A DNA stretch of 64,000 nt from Cotesia glomerata (taxonomy: Eukaryota; Arthropoda; Insecta; Hymenoptera; Braconidae): contig NC_058161.1 in assembly GCF_020080835.1 (NCBI RefSeq), positions 16,295,603 to 16,359,602 of the forward strand, given 5' to 3'. Below the pieces are notes generated by a model. The model made no database searches. It saw nothing but the letters and a program-made list of their open reading frames with translations, and was not told where the DNA came from. This document shows, piece after piece, positions 49,301 through 61,850 of this stretch; positions within the stretch are counted from its first letter, which is position 1; each line of letters starts with the position of its first letter. The translations under genes and the position numbers were made by a program.

Positions 49301-49933
49301 TCGGGCCAATTTTTTCATTTTGGGAATTTTTTTTTTTTTTTTTATTTTGAGCTACTCAGAGTTAGATTAATGTCTCATATATGTGATTTATATAATTACA
49401 CTTGTTTATATAAGCCACATATGAGTCATGTATACCACATATTTGATGAAACATAGTTTTAATCCAAACGGCTATCCTCACAAGAATTCAAAGCCCTCTC
49501 AAAATTTATACCGTCTCTAAACTACGAAATTAAACAATTCATTCTCTCGATTATTCCCTTTCAGCAAAAATTATCTCTTTTCCTCCCCATCGACTATTCT
49601 CTCTTTAGTATTTCCATTCAGTAATATAAAAAATCTCTTGTCGTCAAGATACCAATCTCTCGGATCTCGTACCTCGGATCTCGGATGGTAAAATAGTACA
49701 ACAGAGAGAACTAAAAGTACTTGTACAGAATCTCATCACGTTTTCTCTCTGATGGTGGTGCGATAGCGCTGATGGCAATACCGAGGCATCCCTCTTACCG
49801 CTCTACGACTGCTCCATTCCGCTACTCTGTCTTCTATACTCGAGAAACTCGAAGGTTATACTGGATAAATTTTTTTTTCACCATCACATTGACGATCACA
49901 GTCTTATCGTTTTACGTTAAAATGTATCAGCCA

Positions 49934-50019
<86 letters not shown>

Positions 50020-51354
50020 AAAAAATTCGAACGAGCGCTGAACGGCGTTCGAACAGGGACACGTTAAACTCGACATTTTTACGAGCTTCAATCGTGGAAC
50101 ATTGGCATTTGGCCTATCGACACTTTAGTCCCATACATTATTTTTATTTTTTATTTTTTATTTCTCGTATATACTACCCAGTAATATAATAGCCTAAGCC
50201 GGATTATTATTCGAAATTTTATTACGCATAAAATGTTATTAAAAATACCGCTGTAAAACGTCCATTGTTTTTTTTTTTTTTTTTTTTTAATGTAATCGTA
50301 AACTTCCAATTAGCATGTATATGTGTGTTTGAAACGAAAGTAGGGGTCTGGAAAATTAACCGAGAAATTCGAAGGGTATACAGGGAAGCGATGAGTAAGC
50401 AAAATCATCGTAGTTTGGATAAAAAAAAACCTCCTGTAAAAATGTCTCCTTTTTTTTGGTTGTTTGTTTTAGAGACGGAATTCAATTTAAATTAATTAAA
50501 ATGTCTTTTTATTTTTTTTTCTTGAGAGATAAATTTTTTTCAGGAGAAGCTAATGGGTTTTATGACATCGTAAACTCTTTGATGCGTTTTAGAAAGTTTA
50601 AAAAAATTTTTTTTTTTAGAAAAATTTAGTGCAAATTGTGGCAAAAATTAACAATAGGTTCTCTAACTATTGAGGGTTGATTTTTTAACGGTAGAAAAAA
50701 TCAGATGACATTCGGTTGGGCTTAAGAGGGTGATCTATAGCTCAGTGATGTTAAATCCGGTGTTGGGGAATGGAAAATCAAGATAATCGCGCGATAACTA
50801 ATAGCCAAAGCTCGTGTTAGAATAGAAGGGCTAGGGGGTGAGATTTGTTACGTACGGATAATCTGCACAACATGATTTAAATAGGCAATACACTGATTTA
50901 TTTAAAAGACCAGAGAAGCTCCGATCGCTGTGGGATAGCACAAATACGTGTGTGTGTGTGAGTGTGTCCGTTCATTTGTACATGATCCTATATATTTAAA
51001 TCTGTACACTCTGGTGACTATTATCATTTGTATGGTGACGTGTCGACAACGTGATATAGAATCCGGTTTTGTGTGCACCCAATAATACAAGTAATGAGGC
51101 AGCATTTCGAATTCGGAATTGATTGCGTTGTATTATCACATCACACACTCCCCAGTAATAATAATATAATGAAATATATTTATAGTATTTATTACGTGTA
51201 TAACTATTAGTCATTATTTTATTTTATCGACAGACAATAAAAATATTTAGTGTCGAGATATTAATGAGATACGATACCTCAATGAAGATAATAAAAAATC
51301 AATCTTGGGTTGTTGGCAATGAAATGTGAATTAAATTGATTCTCTCTCGGTAAC
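49301..51354. other. No gene recognised apart from listed repeats
   Basis: T-runs at 49329-49342 and 50270-50288 and the (AT)n tract at 49.9 kb. No coding signal. Confidence 0.55.
49937..50017. repeat. (AT)n microsatellite
   Basis: About 80 bases of pure TA dinucleotides. It generates a spurious Ile-Tyr open frame. Confidence 0.95.
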
Positions 51355-51665
51355 TTCTGCAGATAGAAAAAAATTGTATGAATAAAAAAAGTTGGTAAAT
51401 AGGTTCTAAAGTACGAGAAAAATTTTAAAGAGGGTAAATTGGCCATAGGAAAAAAGTTTCCTTTGTTAAGTTTGAAAAAAACCATGTTTTTGGGCATTTA
51501 ACTCCCTTTATTTTTCAGATAACGAGAGACATATGGTCGCAAAATTTTTTTTGAATACTTTATCAATAGTTCTAAGACACTAGGTGAATAATTGAAGTAA
51601 ATAATGAGAGTAAATATTTTTTTCTTCAAGTTGAAAAAAAAAATTTCGCTAAAAATGACTTAAAA
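51355..51665 (-). repeat. Rep-B copy 15
   Basis: Reverse orientation. GGGTAAATTGGCCATAGG, then CCTTTGTTAAGTTTG, a slightly decayed core. Confidence 0.8.
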
Positions 51666-52805
51666 TGCTACGGAAGATAAAAATTGATTGAATTGGTCGC
51701 AATTGCAGACTCGTGAGTTTGTTCCGGAATAAAAATAAAAGTAATACCAATAACACGAGTCAGCAAAAAAGTATAGTAATATTGTATTTATTTTTAAAAA
51801 TTAAGTTCCGTCCATATCCTCGTCCTTAAAAAGAGGTCTTGCAGCCGTCACTTGAGCGGAATAGACCGAGAGTGAGACCGATGATTCGCCTACAATCCTG
51901 GCAAATTGAATCACGAAGTCTCATCCGGTTGAGCTCAAGTGGGATAAAGACAGACAGAATATGAGATAGGAAGAATGCGAACCAGAAAGAGATAAAGATA
52001 AAGAGGAAAAGCACACGCATGTATGACTACGGCATTACACGGATGCCCGCGTCTCATCTACATGCAAATTTTTGATTGAATGAACGTCGACCTGTGCATT
52101 ACCGAGGCTAGGAGTTAAACTTGATGGTTGCAGCTGAGTCGAGGGTATACCGTCCTGAAATGATGATCAACTAAAAACAAACCTTTCATTTAGATAGTTA
52201 ATTAATTCTGGGATTATTAAGAACTGAGTTCCCCTTTATGATGACGTAAAGACTTTTGATAACTGCTAAATCATATGGTTACTTACCAGTTGGGTGAGTG
52301 GAGAGGCTAATTAACTGGAGGTTAGTTCGTCCAAGATGAGGGTATCTTTAGATAGAGATCTATGTATGCAATAATGAAAATTTTTTTTTGCATACCAAAT
52401 TGGCTTGATGATTTACAGCAGGTTAAACAAATTTTCTAGGTCTTCAATCTAAATTGAAGCACTTAACTCCTTAAGCAAACCTCTGACCGATAGATTTACC
52501 GAAACATCTGTATCTACTATCAATTAACTCCTTGCAATCAAAGGCTAAAAGTTTAAGCATCGAACAAGGTTCGCCGACATCAAAGCACTTGAACAAAGTC
52601 CTATATAATATGAAAGAGCCGCTTTTTCTGTAACCGAGGAACGTGAACGGCTGTCTCTTGAACATAGCCACTCAAATAAATTACCCAAAGCCAAGCAACC
52701 GTTTGCTACACTCAACATTCAGCTTCTGGAATCTGAAATCTCTTTCCCCTTTTCTGGGTTATCGGAATCCTCGTATAGATGGAATCGGCTAAATACGCCC
52801 ATCAG

Positions 52806-52827
52806 ACCATCACCCCCCCCCCCCCAG
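52806..52827. repeat. Homopolymer C tract
   Basis: Thirteen or more consecutive C residues in a region that is otherwise AT-rich. An unusual base run for this window. Confidence 0.85.
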
Positions 52828-53199
52828 CTTCGAATTCACCCATTCAGTAGCTCGTTTAACTGGAGCTTTTCCGATCCCGATGCACCCACTCAAATTTTAA
52901 ACCTTTAACGTAAGTGATCCTCGATAACGACCGTTTTTTATACCAAAACCTCCCTCAGTTCAAGCACGCCTTTTCACGGTACACTTCACGCAAACGAGAA
53001 TTACGGGCTCTGGTTTAGATTTTTTAGTTTGAAAATTGTTTATACAAGAGCTGCCTCCGACGGCTGGGTCACTGCTCGAGTGTTTTTGGTCGTTATGGTC
53101 CAAAAAAGTACATTTTATGGCTTTTTAGAAAGTTTAAAGTCGAAATTTCTGAGGATGCTTCAAATAGACCAACTGAGATTGTGATACTTTTGAAACTAT

Positions 53200-53540
53200 C
53201 GGAGAAAATTATGATAGAGTAAAAAAAGTTGAAAATTGGGCCCTAAAATATATAAAAAATTTCAAAGCAGATAAAATGGCTTTAGGAAAAATATTTTCTT
53301 TTTTAAGTATGAAAAAAACTGTATTTTTGAGCCTTTCAGGCCCTGTATTTTTGAAGTAACACCTCGAATTATATCGCAAAATTTTTTCTTATTTTCTTGT
53401 AGATGAGACTTGAACACTGTAGGGATAAGTTCGAGGAATAATGAGGTTGAATATTTTTTTAAAGGATTCAAAAAAATTGTTTTGTGAAAAAATACCTTTT
53501 TTAGTGGGTTAAATTCTTATCGTTCTATTTCTTTTAGCAT
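53200..53540 (-). repeat. Rep-B copy 16
   Basis: Reverse orientation. GATAAAATGGCTTTAGG, then TTTTCTTTTTTAAGTATG, a decayed core. The flanking 'gagtaaaaaaagttgaaaattgg' matches the tail of the other copies. Confidence 0.75.
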
Positions 53541-54804
53541 AAGATAATTCTTGGGTGTAATTGGAATAAATTCTAAAAAGTTTCCCAAAAAAAAATTTCT
53601 TTCAATAAAAACGGCAATATATAAAATTTTCCACGGTCGATATTAATATATTTAAAGTGAATGTTGAACAGCCAGCAGATATTCAATTAAGATTTAATAT
53701 AAAGTGACTCCTGGCGAACCTCAAGATCTTCGGGCTGGCGATAAGGAAAACTAGGCTGTAACGGGAGCCGCGTATCTTTTATACATAATATGAGAAAAGA
53801 AGAAGCAAGTGGTTGTCGGTTGGTGACGTTATATCTCTTCGCAACCTGGTGGTAGTTCAAGCAATACTGTACTTGAAAAAGGTAATTAATGTCACGGCTT
53901 ATGTCCTGGGCGAGCTCGAATATTTATGGGACGCGCTCGGTAGATGGAGATCGATCGCTTCGAAGAGTCCGCGAAAAGCAATTAAATTGTTGTGGAGCGG
54001 GAAAAAGAGTAGAAGGGAGCGAGTAACGACGGTGAAAAGATTAAAATAAAGTTAAAGAAGACAGTGGCCTTGAGATGGTGAATCGTTTGTGATACTCCCT
54101 TCTGTTCCTTCTCCGTAATTATTACCGACAATTTGAATAATTTTTTTTTCTCTCGTCCGCTTAACTAAGCCGGGATGTAATTAAGGTAATCGAGCAATTA
54201 CTGGGTAAAAAATATCCAAAAGAATTTGAAACTATTTTCATCATCATCATCATTATTGTCCAACAGGATTTGGTTGGTGATTATGATTGGCATTGACAAT
54301 ATTGTAATTATTGTTTGGAAATGAATTAAATTTAGTGACGTTGTTTGCACATACGGTAATGTTTAGGTGAAAAAGGATGTTGCCAGGAGAGTCAATGATA
54401 TCAATGACTATCAGAATGAGTAAGTGAGACAGTGGGTAATCCGTGAAGCGTAATGGGCAAACCTAATTACACTGATGCGCTTCCGGCATTATATGTGTAT
54501 GGTTGTTGTGCCTAGATAGATATGTATATATGTATGGAAGATGGGAGATACTGGTACGTTAAATCGGATTTGTCCCATCGCTTTTCGGCATTAATCTGAC
54601 GGGCAAATACACGCGGATTATATTACTCCCTCAGTTGATGCGCACACTAGTTTGTCTGTTAACGTACGATACCTACAACAATGTCCAGATTAGGGATGGA
54701 AAGAATTTACCTAAAAATAATTATTTGTTAGCTTCCGCTTACGAGATTTTCTCTTCCACGGATTTAGCATACTATTGTTTTATGGATTTATGGATAAGTG
54801 ATTT

Positions 54805-55075
54805 AAGATATGGAAAAATTGATGAGATCCTTTTCGGTAGAAAATTGAATTTTCTATCGAAAAGATATCTTTTATAATTTTTTCGTATGTATAGTATTTG
54901 ATTTGAAATTATTCTAAACACATGGTCTAATCAAAAAGCTTAGAATTGAATTTTAAATTGATATTATAGCTAAAAGGCTAAAGATAGAAAAAAATTGATA
55001 AGAAACTTTTTGATAGAAAATTTAATTTTCTACAAAAAAAATTTTATACAATTTTTTCGTATCTTGAATATTTAA
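54805..55075 (+). repeat. Rep-C palindromic units (two)
   Basis: Two adjacent units at about 54805-54895 and 54968-55075. In each, a left arm (GATATGGAAAAATTGATGAG type) mirrors a right arm (ATTTTTTCGTAT) around a core of GAAAATTGAATTTTCTA. Predicted hairpins of about 80-90 bases. The spacing of about 165 bases equals that of the other Rep-C arrays. Confidence 0.75.
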
Positions 55076-55744
55076 CCCATGATTTCTCAGTAAAAAATTC
55101 TATCCTTCTCAATCTCTGACCGTTGAATTGAAGTAAAAAATGAGAGTACAAAAATTATTAGGATTTTAAATCTCGTAGTTGGAAGTACAACCCTGGACAA
55201 ATTTTCCAAGGACCAGTGCTTTATCAACCATTTGTCTCCATTAATTTAAATACTTACAAAATAAAAATAAAAAGAAGTAAAAGCTCAGCTGGTGTTTAAG
55301 TTTTTTTAGTTTCATTTCCAATTGTCGCTTACACAAGACAGCTCGAAAAAATGCTTACTCTTAACTGCGGCACTTTGTTTGCCCGTAAGCCAGAGTACAG
55401 AAGCCAGATACAGTCCTATGGAGCACGTGGACACTGGCAGTCCAGACCGCCCTTTTCCTCTTACTTTGTCAGAGAATAAAAAATGGCTAGTGAAATTGCT
55501 GGATTTGAAACCTTTTTATGAGAATTTATTTTTCCGTCGACCATCTCACCGTCTGGCCATTTCATTTTGTCCATTCTCTACGGGGGTTATATACACACAT
55601 GCCTAGATATAGACCTAGATGCTCGTTAGCGATAATCCCGCGACGAAATACGCCCCAGCTAATGCGTAAATTTGAATTGATGCTTTTTCTGCGAAGATAA
55701 ACCGTTATTATCAAGGGAGTCGAGTAGTTTACTATTAAAGGGAA

Positions 55745-56095
55745 TATTTTTTATTTTGACCACGAACAAAGCCATTTTTTCAAAAAAAATGTTTTTGAAG
55801 TCACTAAAAATATGATTGCTCCCATTATTTATTCAACTTGCCCCCCTACGATACAAACACCACCTACAGGGTATTAAGAAAAAAATATTCCGATAGCATT
55901 CCATCGACTATTTCAAGGAAGGAGGGTATTAAGGGCCCAAAAACAGGATTTTTTCAATACCGAACAAAGAAAACTTTTTTCCTATGGCTAATTTACCCAC
56001 TTAAAAATTTTTTCCGTATTTTAAACCAAATTTGCCAACTTTTTACACTTATAATTTTTCCGTATCTCCGACAGTTTCAAAAGTAACCTGACGTG
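55745..56095 (+). repeat. Rep-B copy 17
   Basis: CGAACAAAGAAAACTTTT near 55961, CTATGGCTAATTTACCCACT after, and a 'tccgtatctccgaca' tail. It ends about 25 bases before Rep-A copy 5. Confidence 0.8.
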
Positions 56096-56118
56096 AATTT
56101 CTCAAAAAAAACAAAAAA

Positions 56119-56727
56119 TAGGAAAACGGTTGACCCTGAAGGCCATCCCTGCAACTTCCCGCTAATTCCATACCTGGAAGCTTAAAGTTGCACTTATGCC
56201 GTTTTTGAGCTCTTCGAGCTCAAAAGTCTGATGGAAATTTCATATAACACCATTTTTCGAATTTTCAAACCGCAATAACTTTTGAATGAATGAACCGATT
56301 TCCACGCGGTTGGATGCATTCGACGCAGTTTTCTAAGCCTCATAAAGAATCTTTGAGTTTGAATCGATCGAACTAGAAATTTCGGAGTAATTTCGAAAAA
56401 ACACTTTTTTCGGTTTTCTTTCCTGCACGATATCTCTCGAACGAATCAACCGATTTTGACCAGATTAGCGGCGATCGACGTGGTTTTTAAAGGTTAAGAG
56501 CTGATTAGTTTTTGGAATTGATCGATAAAGCCGTTTAAAAGTTGTTAAAAAAAAACCACTTTGAAAACAAAATTTCTTTACATTTTTTTTGCGATTTCTC
56601 GAAATCTATCAGTCCGAATCAGTCCAAATTGTATTCAAAATCTAAGTTTGGCCAAGCCCTTTCGAATGGCACCAACTGCGATGAAATCGGTCGAACTGTT
56701 CAAAAGTTATAGAAGGTTTACATACTT

Positions 56728-56783
<56 letters not shown>

Positions 56784-56972
56784 GTACATACACATACATA
56801 CGTACATACATACATACATACAGACATAGTGACACCCTCGCGGGGATAGTCAGGGAAGCTTTCTCTGACCTTCAAACGTCGAGATCTGATGTAAACTCGA
56901 TTTTTGCAAAACGGGGTAAAACCAATAACTTCCCGATTTTTGAAAATCTTCGATTCTCTTAGCGGGAAGTTA
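56119..56972 (+). mobile_element. Rep-A copy 5
   Basis: Forward orientation, starting GGAAAACGGTTGACCCTGAA a few bases after Rep-B copy 17 ends. (CA)n at about 56730-56780 followed by TACATACGTACA variants. It has fewer GAGCTC palindromes than the other copies, apparently through an internal deletion near 56215. Confidence 0.85.
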
Positions 56973-59059
56973 AAAATCGTCACAAGATAGAGTCAATTAA
57001 TATTTTTTGTTGGAAATAATGAATCTAACGAATTAAAATCCGTGATAAAGATATAATTGACTCACGAGAAAAGTGTTCCTTATTCAATATAACTTTTAAT
57101 GCCCCGGGATATCATAAATGACTCAAGTTTTTACTGATGGCAAGGAGAAATCTAAGTAATCTGGAGTTTTAATATTAAATTGGCAGCAAAAATTTAAAAT
57201 TACACGCAACAGTAAGTAATAATAAGTTACTAGTCACTATCAGTAATATGATCAGCAAATATCCAATGGCTACTGATAATTACTCGGCAGTTAATAATCT
57301 CTTTGAAAGCTAGATGGCTTAATATCACAGGTGAAAATTGACAAGGATCTACGTAATAAGTTACTATACAACTCTATCTCTCAGATTTGTCATCTGTCAT
57401 CCAGGTCGTAATATTTTTCCGGTAAAAAGTTCTTTTTTTTTCATCAGAAATTCCGTATGCATGGACGTAAAAAGCTAAAAAAAGAACGTGATCGAGGACT
57501 GGGATCTTGTTCATGCGACACCAGTGTGAGGAAAAGAGACAGAGCAAGTGAATTCACTCTGCGAAACGAATGAGCAGCATTCAAGGTGAAGGATTTTCAA
57601 GAGAGCATCCAGAGACCTAAACCGGAATATAGGCTGTCGCAAGCGCATCCTTCCGGTCCTTCCGGGCTTAGAATACTAGAATCTGGTATCTGGTTGAGTG
57701 TAGATGTAGTTGTAGTTATATTATACACCCTTGAAAAACTTTTTATCCAGCTATTGTCCTCAAGAACATCCGATTTATGGAACACAATAAACGGGCTCGT
57801 TCAATTCTCCAGTTGTTTTGTTCCACCAGACGACTACCTAGGCCGTACTATACTGGTAATCGATCTCTCGAACCGCAGTCGTTCCTATTCTGTTTTATGA
57901 CAAAACGCCCGGGATCCATTGATACAAATTCAAATTACGGACCTTTTCAGTTTATGTTTTGGATGTGGAACAATTCGTATTTTACTTATTGAGTATTCTT
58001 CAGAGATGATTGTGTTTGAGACTTTGGATTCACCTGATTTTGTGCAGGGACTTTAAGGACACTATTTGAAGACAAGTTGTGAAAAAATTGAAAAAATCGG
58101 TTGAGTACTTTAGGAGTTATAGTCATGGCGAAGTTAAGGGCACAACCCAAAGCGCGGGAACAGGGAACTTCAATTGCAATTTTTGGGTTAACGATTCAAA
58201 ATACCAAAAAATTACAAGTTACCTTTTTTGTAGGAAATTTGATTTAACGAAGTTTAAAATTAAATTTCTAGGTTTCACATTAAAAATACGAAAAAATGGT
58301 AAGAAATCTTTCTTGTAGGAAATTAAATTTTAAATTTAACAAGTTCTTATCACTTTATTTATATCTCTCTTTTAAGATAGTAAATGTTTAAAATTTTAAA
58401 TCCATCTGGGGTAAGATGGTTACAATAGAGCACTGAGACTTTGTCAACATCCACCCCTCCCTTATTTATCGAGTGTTATTCGTTCTGTACCCGACGTGTG
58501 CCAATATTTGCTGACAAAAAAAAATATTATTTCGCGTGATACAACAGCCAAAATATATACGTGTACATGACGTTTCAATTTAAAATATTCTGTCGAATTA
58601 ACATTCGTCGATATATACCACATATACGATAATTTGATGAAAAATTTTGGATGGAATTCACGACTGTGTATTATTATTACATTGTTATTATTATTTAATT
58701 ATGAAATAACAGGTAGAAGGGAAAGCAGAGAGCAGAAAGCATACAACAGAGTTGTGACGCCGAGTCGGCATTAATGCACGCTACTCATCAGACTAATAAC
58801 ACGAAGAATGTAACGTGTATTTACAGAATACTGTGCATGCAAATAGCAAATGCAAATGCAAATTTATCTAGTGTTCACTGCGTGAATACCAAATACAAGT
58901 GGATTCAATTAGTTGATACAATATATATTATAATATATTATATGCTCAGTATAAATATAAATACATAGAGTTATCACATACATATATGAGTGTCTTTGTA
59001 AATATAATGTCATGATTCCTCGTTTAAAGCTGTTAGCATGTGTGCTTTTGAGTTTCGGG
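56973..59059. other. No gene recognised apart from Rep-C units
   Basis: About 57480-57900 is less AT-rich. Its + frame has no ATG and holds only two Gly-X-Y-like triplets, so it is not called a collagen exon. Confidence 0.5.
58190..58375 (+). repeat. Rep-C palindromic units (degenerate pair)
   Basis: Two decayed units containing TTGTAGGAAATT cores and AAATACGAAAAAATGG arms. The second ends in a TTATATCTCTC arm instead of the usual CGTATC. Less symmetrical than the copies at 54.8 kb and 60 kb. Confidence 0.55.
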
Positions 59060-59140
59060 TAGTGGAGATTTATAGGAAATTTTATTTTCTAAAAAAAAGG
59101 TCCTTGTCAATTTTATTATATTTCTTATCATTTAGCCAGA
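59060..59140 (+). repeat. Rep-C palindromic unit
   Basis: Begins with GGAGATTTATAGGAAATTTT and ends TTATATTTCTTATCATTTAG. The left arm is shortened. It precedes the inverted-repeat element at 59228-59921, which appears to split the array. Confidence 0.55.
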
Positions 59141-59227
59141 AATTTAATTTGAAATTCGATTCAAAGCTTTCCTGATTAGATCAAGTGTTTAAAATAGTTT
59201 GAAATAAAAATTTTTAGGTAAATATTG

Positions 59228-59921
59228 CACAGAAAGAAAAATTTCTTGACTGGAGAACAAAATTCTTGGCTCAATAAAATTTTCGGGTGCCTGAAGGAAG
59301 ACCGAAGTTGTGTTGGCCAAAGTAAAAATTTTTCTTTAAATTCTATTCTTGGTGGAAGTCATTTTTTCTTAATTCAAATTATCATAAATACATGATACAA
59401 TAAATTCTTATATTTGATCAAAATTTTTAGATACTTTAGGGAAGCAGCGCCACCTACTTTAGCTAAGAAAAAAATTTTCTCACCTTGAGAAAATTTTTCT
59501 CTTGAATATTTGATACCCATTCTATATTATTTTAGCGTGCAATTATACATATTGAATGAAAAAAAATGATTCAATATTATTTGATCTTCCCATTTGACAT
59601 GTTAGTCAATAAAAATATTAATGAAAATTTACTATCGAGATATTTAATTTTTTGGAGCAAGAGAGAAATTTTCTCAAAGCAAGAAAATTTACTTCTATCA
59701 AGAACAAAATTTTTTGGAAAAAGAGGCTAAATTTTCTCAAAACAAGATTTTCTTGATTCAAATTAATTTTCTTGGATCAAGATACATATTTCTTAAAGCA
59801 GGAGAATTGATTTTGTTGGAATAAGTGAAATTTCTTGTGTCAAAAAAAATTTATTTTTCGCTCAAGAAAATAATTAGGAAGTAAAATATTTTCTTGGCTC
59901 AAGTGAACTTTTTTTTCTGTG
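59228..59921. mobile_element. Non-autonomous element with CACAGAAA termini
   Basis: About 690 bases bounded by CACAGAAAGAAAAATTTCTT on the left and an end whose reverse complement starts CACAGAAAAAAAAGTTCACT. The interior is filled with CAAGAAAATTT / TTTTCTTGATTC words that can pair with each other. There is no coding potential, so it is MITE-like. It lies within a Rep-C array. Target duplication is not clear. Confidence 0.6.
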
Positions 59922-60370
59922 TGAAAATACGAAAAAATTATAAGAAATCATTTTTATAGGAAATTTTATTTTCTACAAAAATAATTCCTATCAATTTTTC
60001 CGTACTTCTTATCATTTAGCCAGAATTTTGATTGAATAACTGATTCTTAATATATTTGTATCGTCCACGTGTTTAAAATAGAAATCTTGGAAATACGAAA
60101 AAATTATAGAAGACCATTTTTATACGAAATTTTATTTTCTCCAAAAAAGGTTTTCATCAATTTTATCGCATTTCTTATCATTTAGGCAGAATTCCAATTT
60201 AAAATTAGATTCCAAGTATACCTGATTAGACCACTTGGTTAGAGAATTTTGAAATCAATATTATGGATTAAATATTAATGATACGAAAAAATGATAAGAG
60301 AGCATTTTTATAAGAAATTTAATTTTATAACAGAAAGGTGATTATGACTTTTTTCGTATCTTCGACCACT
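59922..60370 (+). repeat. Rep-C palindromic units (three)
   Basis: Units at about 59922-60020, 60085-60185 and 60275-60370. In each, the AATACGAAAAAATTATA arm is mirrored by AATTTTTCCGTACTT or similar, around TAGGAAATTTTATTTTCTAC. Spacers share 'catttagccagaat' and 'gattagaccac' words. This is the best-preserved set in the window. Confidence 0.75.
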
Positions 60371-60984
60371 AACCTAGAATTTGAATTAAAAGTTTTAGTT
60401 TTTTAAAAATAAAAATAAAAGCACCTCATAAAGCTTGAAGTAGATCACATTAGGTTCATGCAACTCATAAATCACAATAACAATTAATGTTGGTTATCCA
60501 CTATGGTAGCTTACCGATAATGTAGACTATGTAGCCTGTCTTTTACTTGCCGAATGTGTGTAGTCTGTAGTATGTACTCGATAGTTATGGTTATGAATAA
60601 TGTAGGCGGGCTAGATTTAGGTATGTGGGACTAGAGATTCACCGAGGCCAAAATTCAAAGCATCGGTACACGTAATGCATGCCCTGTACTATAAAGGGGG
60701 TAGTTATGATTTGTTGCGGGCAATTTCCCGCGTTTTGATCAACCCATTTGACACTGCACTCGTCTACCGCGTTTATCATCCTTATTATCATTCCTCACAA
60801 ATTAATCTGTTTAATTGTGATTTAGTGTCAGGGTAATTAATTAACTATTGGTAATCGATACCAACAGCAAGAAGTTAGATTAGCAATATTTAACTCAAAA
60901 TTTATATTTAAAATTTTTTTAATGACGTGGTTTAATCAAACTAATTTAGAATTTAATTTTAACTTCAAATTCTGGTTAAATGAT

Positions 60985-61660
60985 AAAAGATAGGTAGAAA
61001 CTGATAAGAGGCCATTCATTAATTACGTAAGGACAATTTTGGTGACTTTTAACCTCTCCTACCCCCATGTAAGATTTCTTGAACCCCCTTCCCCTTTCTT
61101 ACGTAAGATTTTATCTTAATCTTCTAAATAATAAACTGTTATGCTAGGATAGGATCAGTATCACTAAAACTTACAGGTCAACGTGGATCCATCATTATTA
61201 TTCTTTAACAAGTAATAATGTTTTTTATCAAAAAATGTTTTTATTTTTTAAATAATAAAAATACGATAATACACTAAAAAATGTACTATAATTTTTTCTA
61301 TAGAACCAAACATGGATAACAATAAAAACATATTAAATTTTAACAAGTTGTTTTTTTTTTCAATAGCAATAAAAATTATTTAAATAAAATAAAAATTTGA
61401 CTGTACACTTTAAAATTATGAAAACTATTTGAAATCCAAAATGGGATTAGATTTTTAATATTGAATTTCGGTTCACGAAATATTACGTAAGAATGAATTT
61501 CACCCCCCTTCCTCCCAACATAAAGACATATAGAGATTTTCTTAATCCTCCGGCCTCCTTAATACCCTTACGTAATTAATGAATGACCCTTAAGAGTCTT
61601 AATATAAAATTAAATTTTCTACAAAAAAGACATCTTATCATTTTTCCATATTTTTAATAT
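60985..61660 (+). repeat. Rep-C unit split by a MITE
   Basis: The left half (GATAGGTAGAAACTGATAAG) ends at 61010 and the right half (AAATTAAATTTTCTACAAAA) resumes near 61605. Removing 61011-61590 and one copy of the TAAGAG duplication restores a normal unit. Confidence 0.65.
61011..61590. mobile_element. MITE with ATTACGTAA-type terminal inverted repeats
   Basis: The left end GCCATTCATTAATTACGTAA is mirrored by TTACGTAATTAATGAATGAC at the right end. TAAGAG occurs directly outside both ends (61005-61010 and 61591-61596), a 6-base candidate target duplication. There is subterminal C-rich sequence on both sides and no ORF. Similar termini are common in insect non-autonomous DNA elements; the superfamily is not assigned here. 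Confidence 0.75.
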
Positions 61661-61754
61661 TTAACCCAGAAATTTAATTTTAAGCTTTCTTGACCACGTG
61701 GTCTACTCAAGCGTGTCTAGAACTAATTTTAAAATTGAAATTTCGACAAAAATA

Positions 61755-61850
61755 TTAGAGATAAGCAAAAATTGACAAGAATCGTTTTGGTAGAAAATTA
61801 AATTTTCTATAAAAAATATACTTTACCATTTTTTCCGATGTTCAATATTT
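61755..61850 (+). repeat. Rep-C palindromic unit (last of array)
   Basis: The arm AGATAAGCAAAAATTGACAA is mirrored by TTTACCATTTTTTCCGAT around GTAGAAAATTAAATTTTCTA. It is followed directly by the short MITE at 61851-62096. Confidence 0.65.

Larger units (their letters stand above)
51666..54804. other. No gene recognised apart from listed repeats
   Basis: Holds Rep-B copy 16 and the C tract. About 53800-54050 is GC-richer with a 78-codon frame lacking an ATG. A 'cctggcgaacct' near 53711 is not part of a Gly-X-Y run. Confidence 0.5.

Noticed and set aside
53705..53745. A collagen exon starting near CCTGGCGAACCT
   Set aside because: The Gly spacing breaks after one triplet.
57586..57900. A downstream collagen exon, because of a Gly-Pro-Ser-Gly stretch
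   Set aside because: Only two Gly-X-Y-like triplets, no run beyond them, no convincing acceptor, and no ATG.
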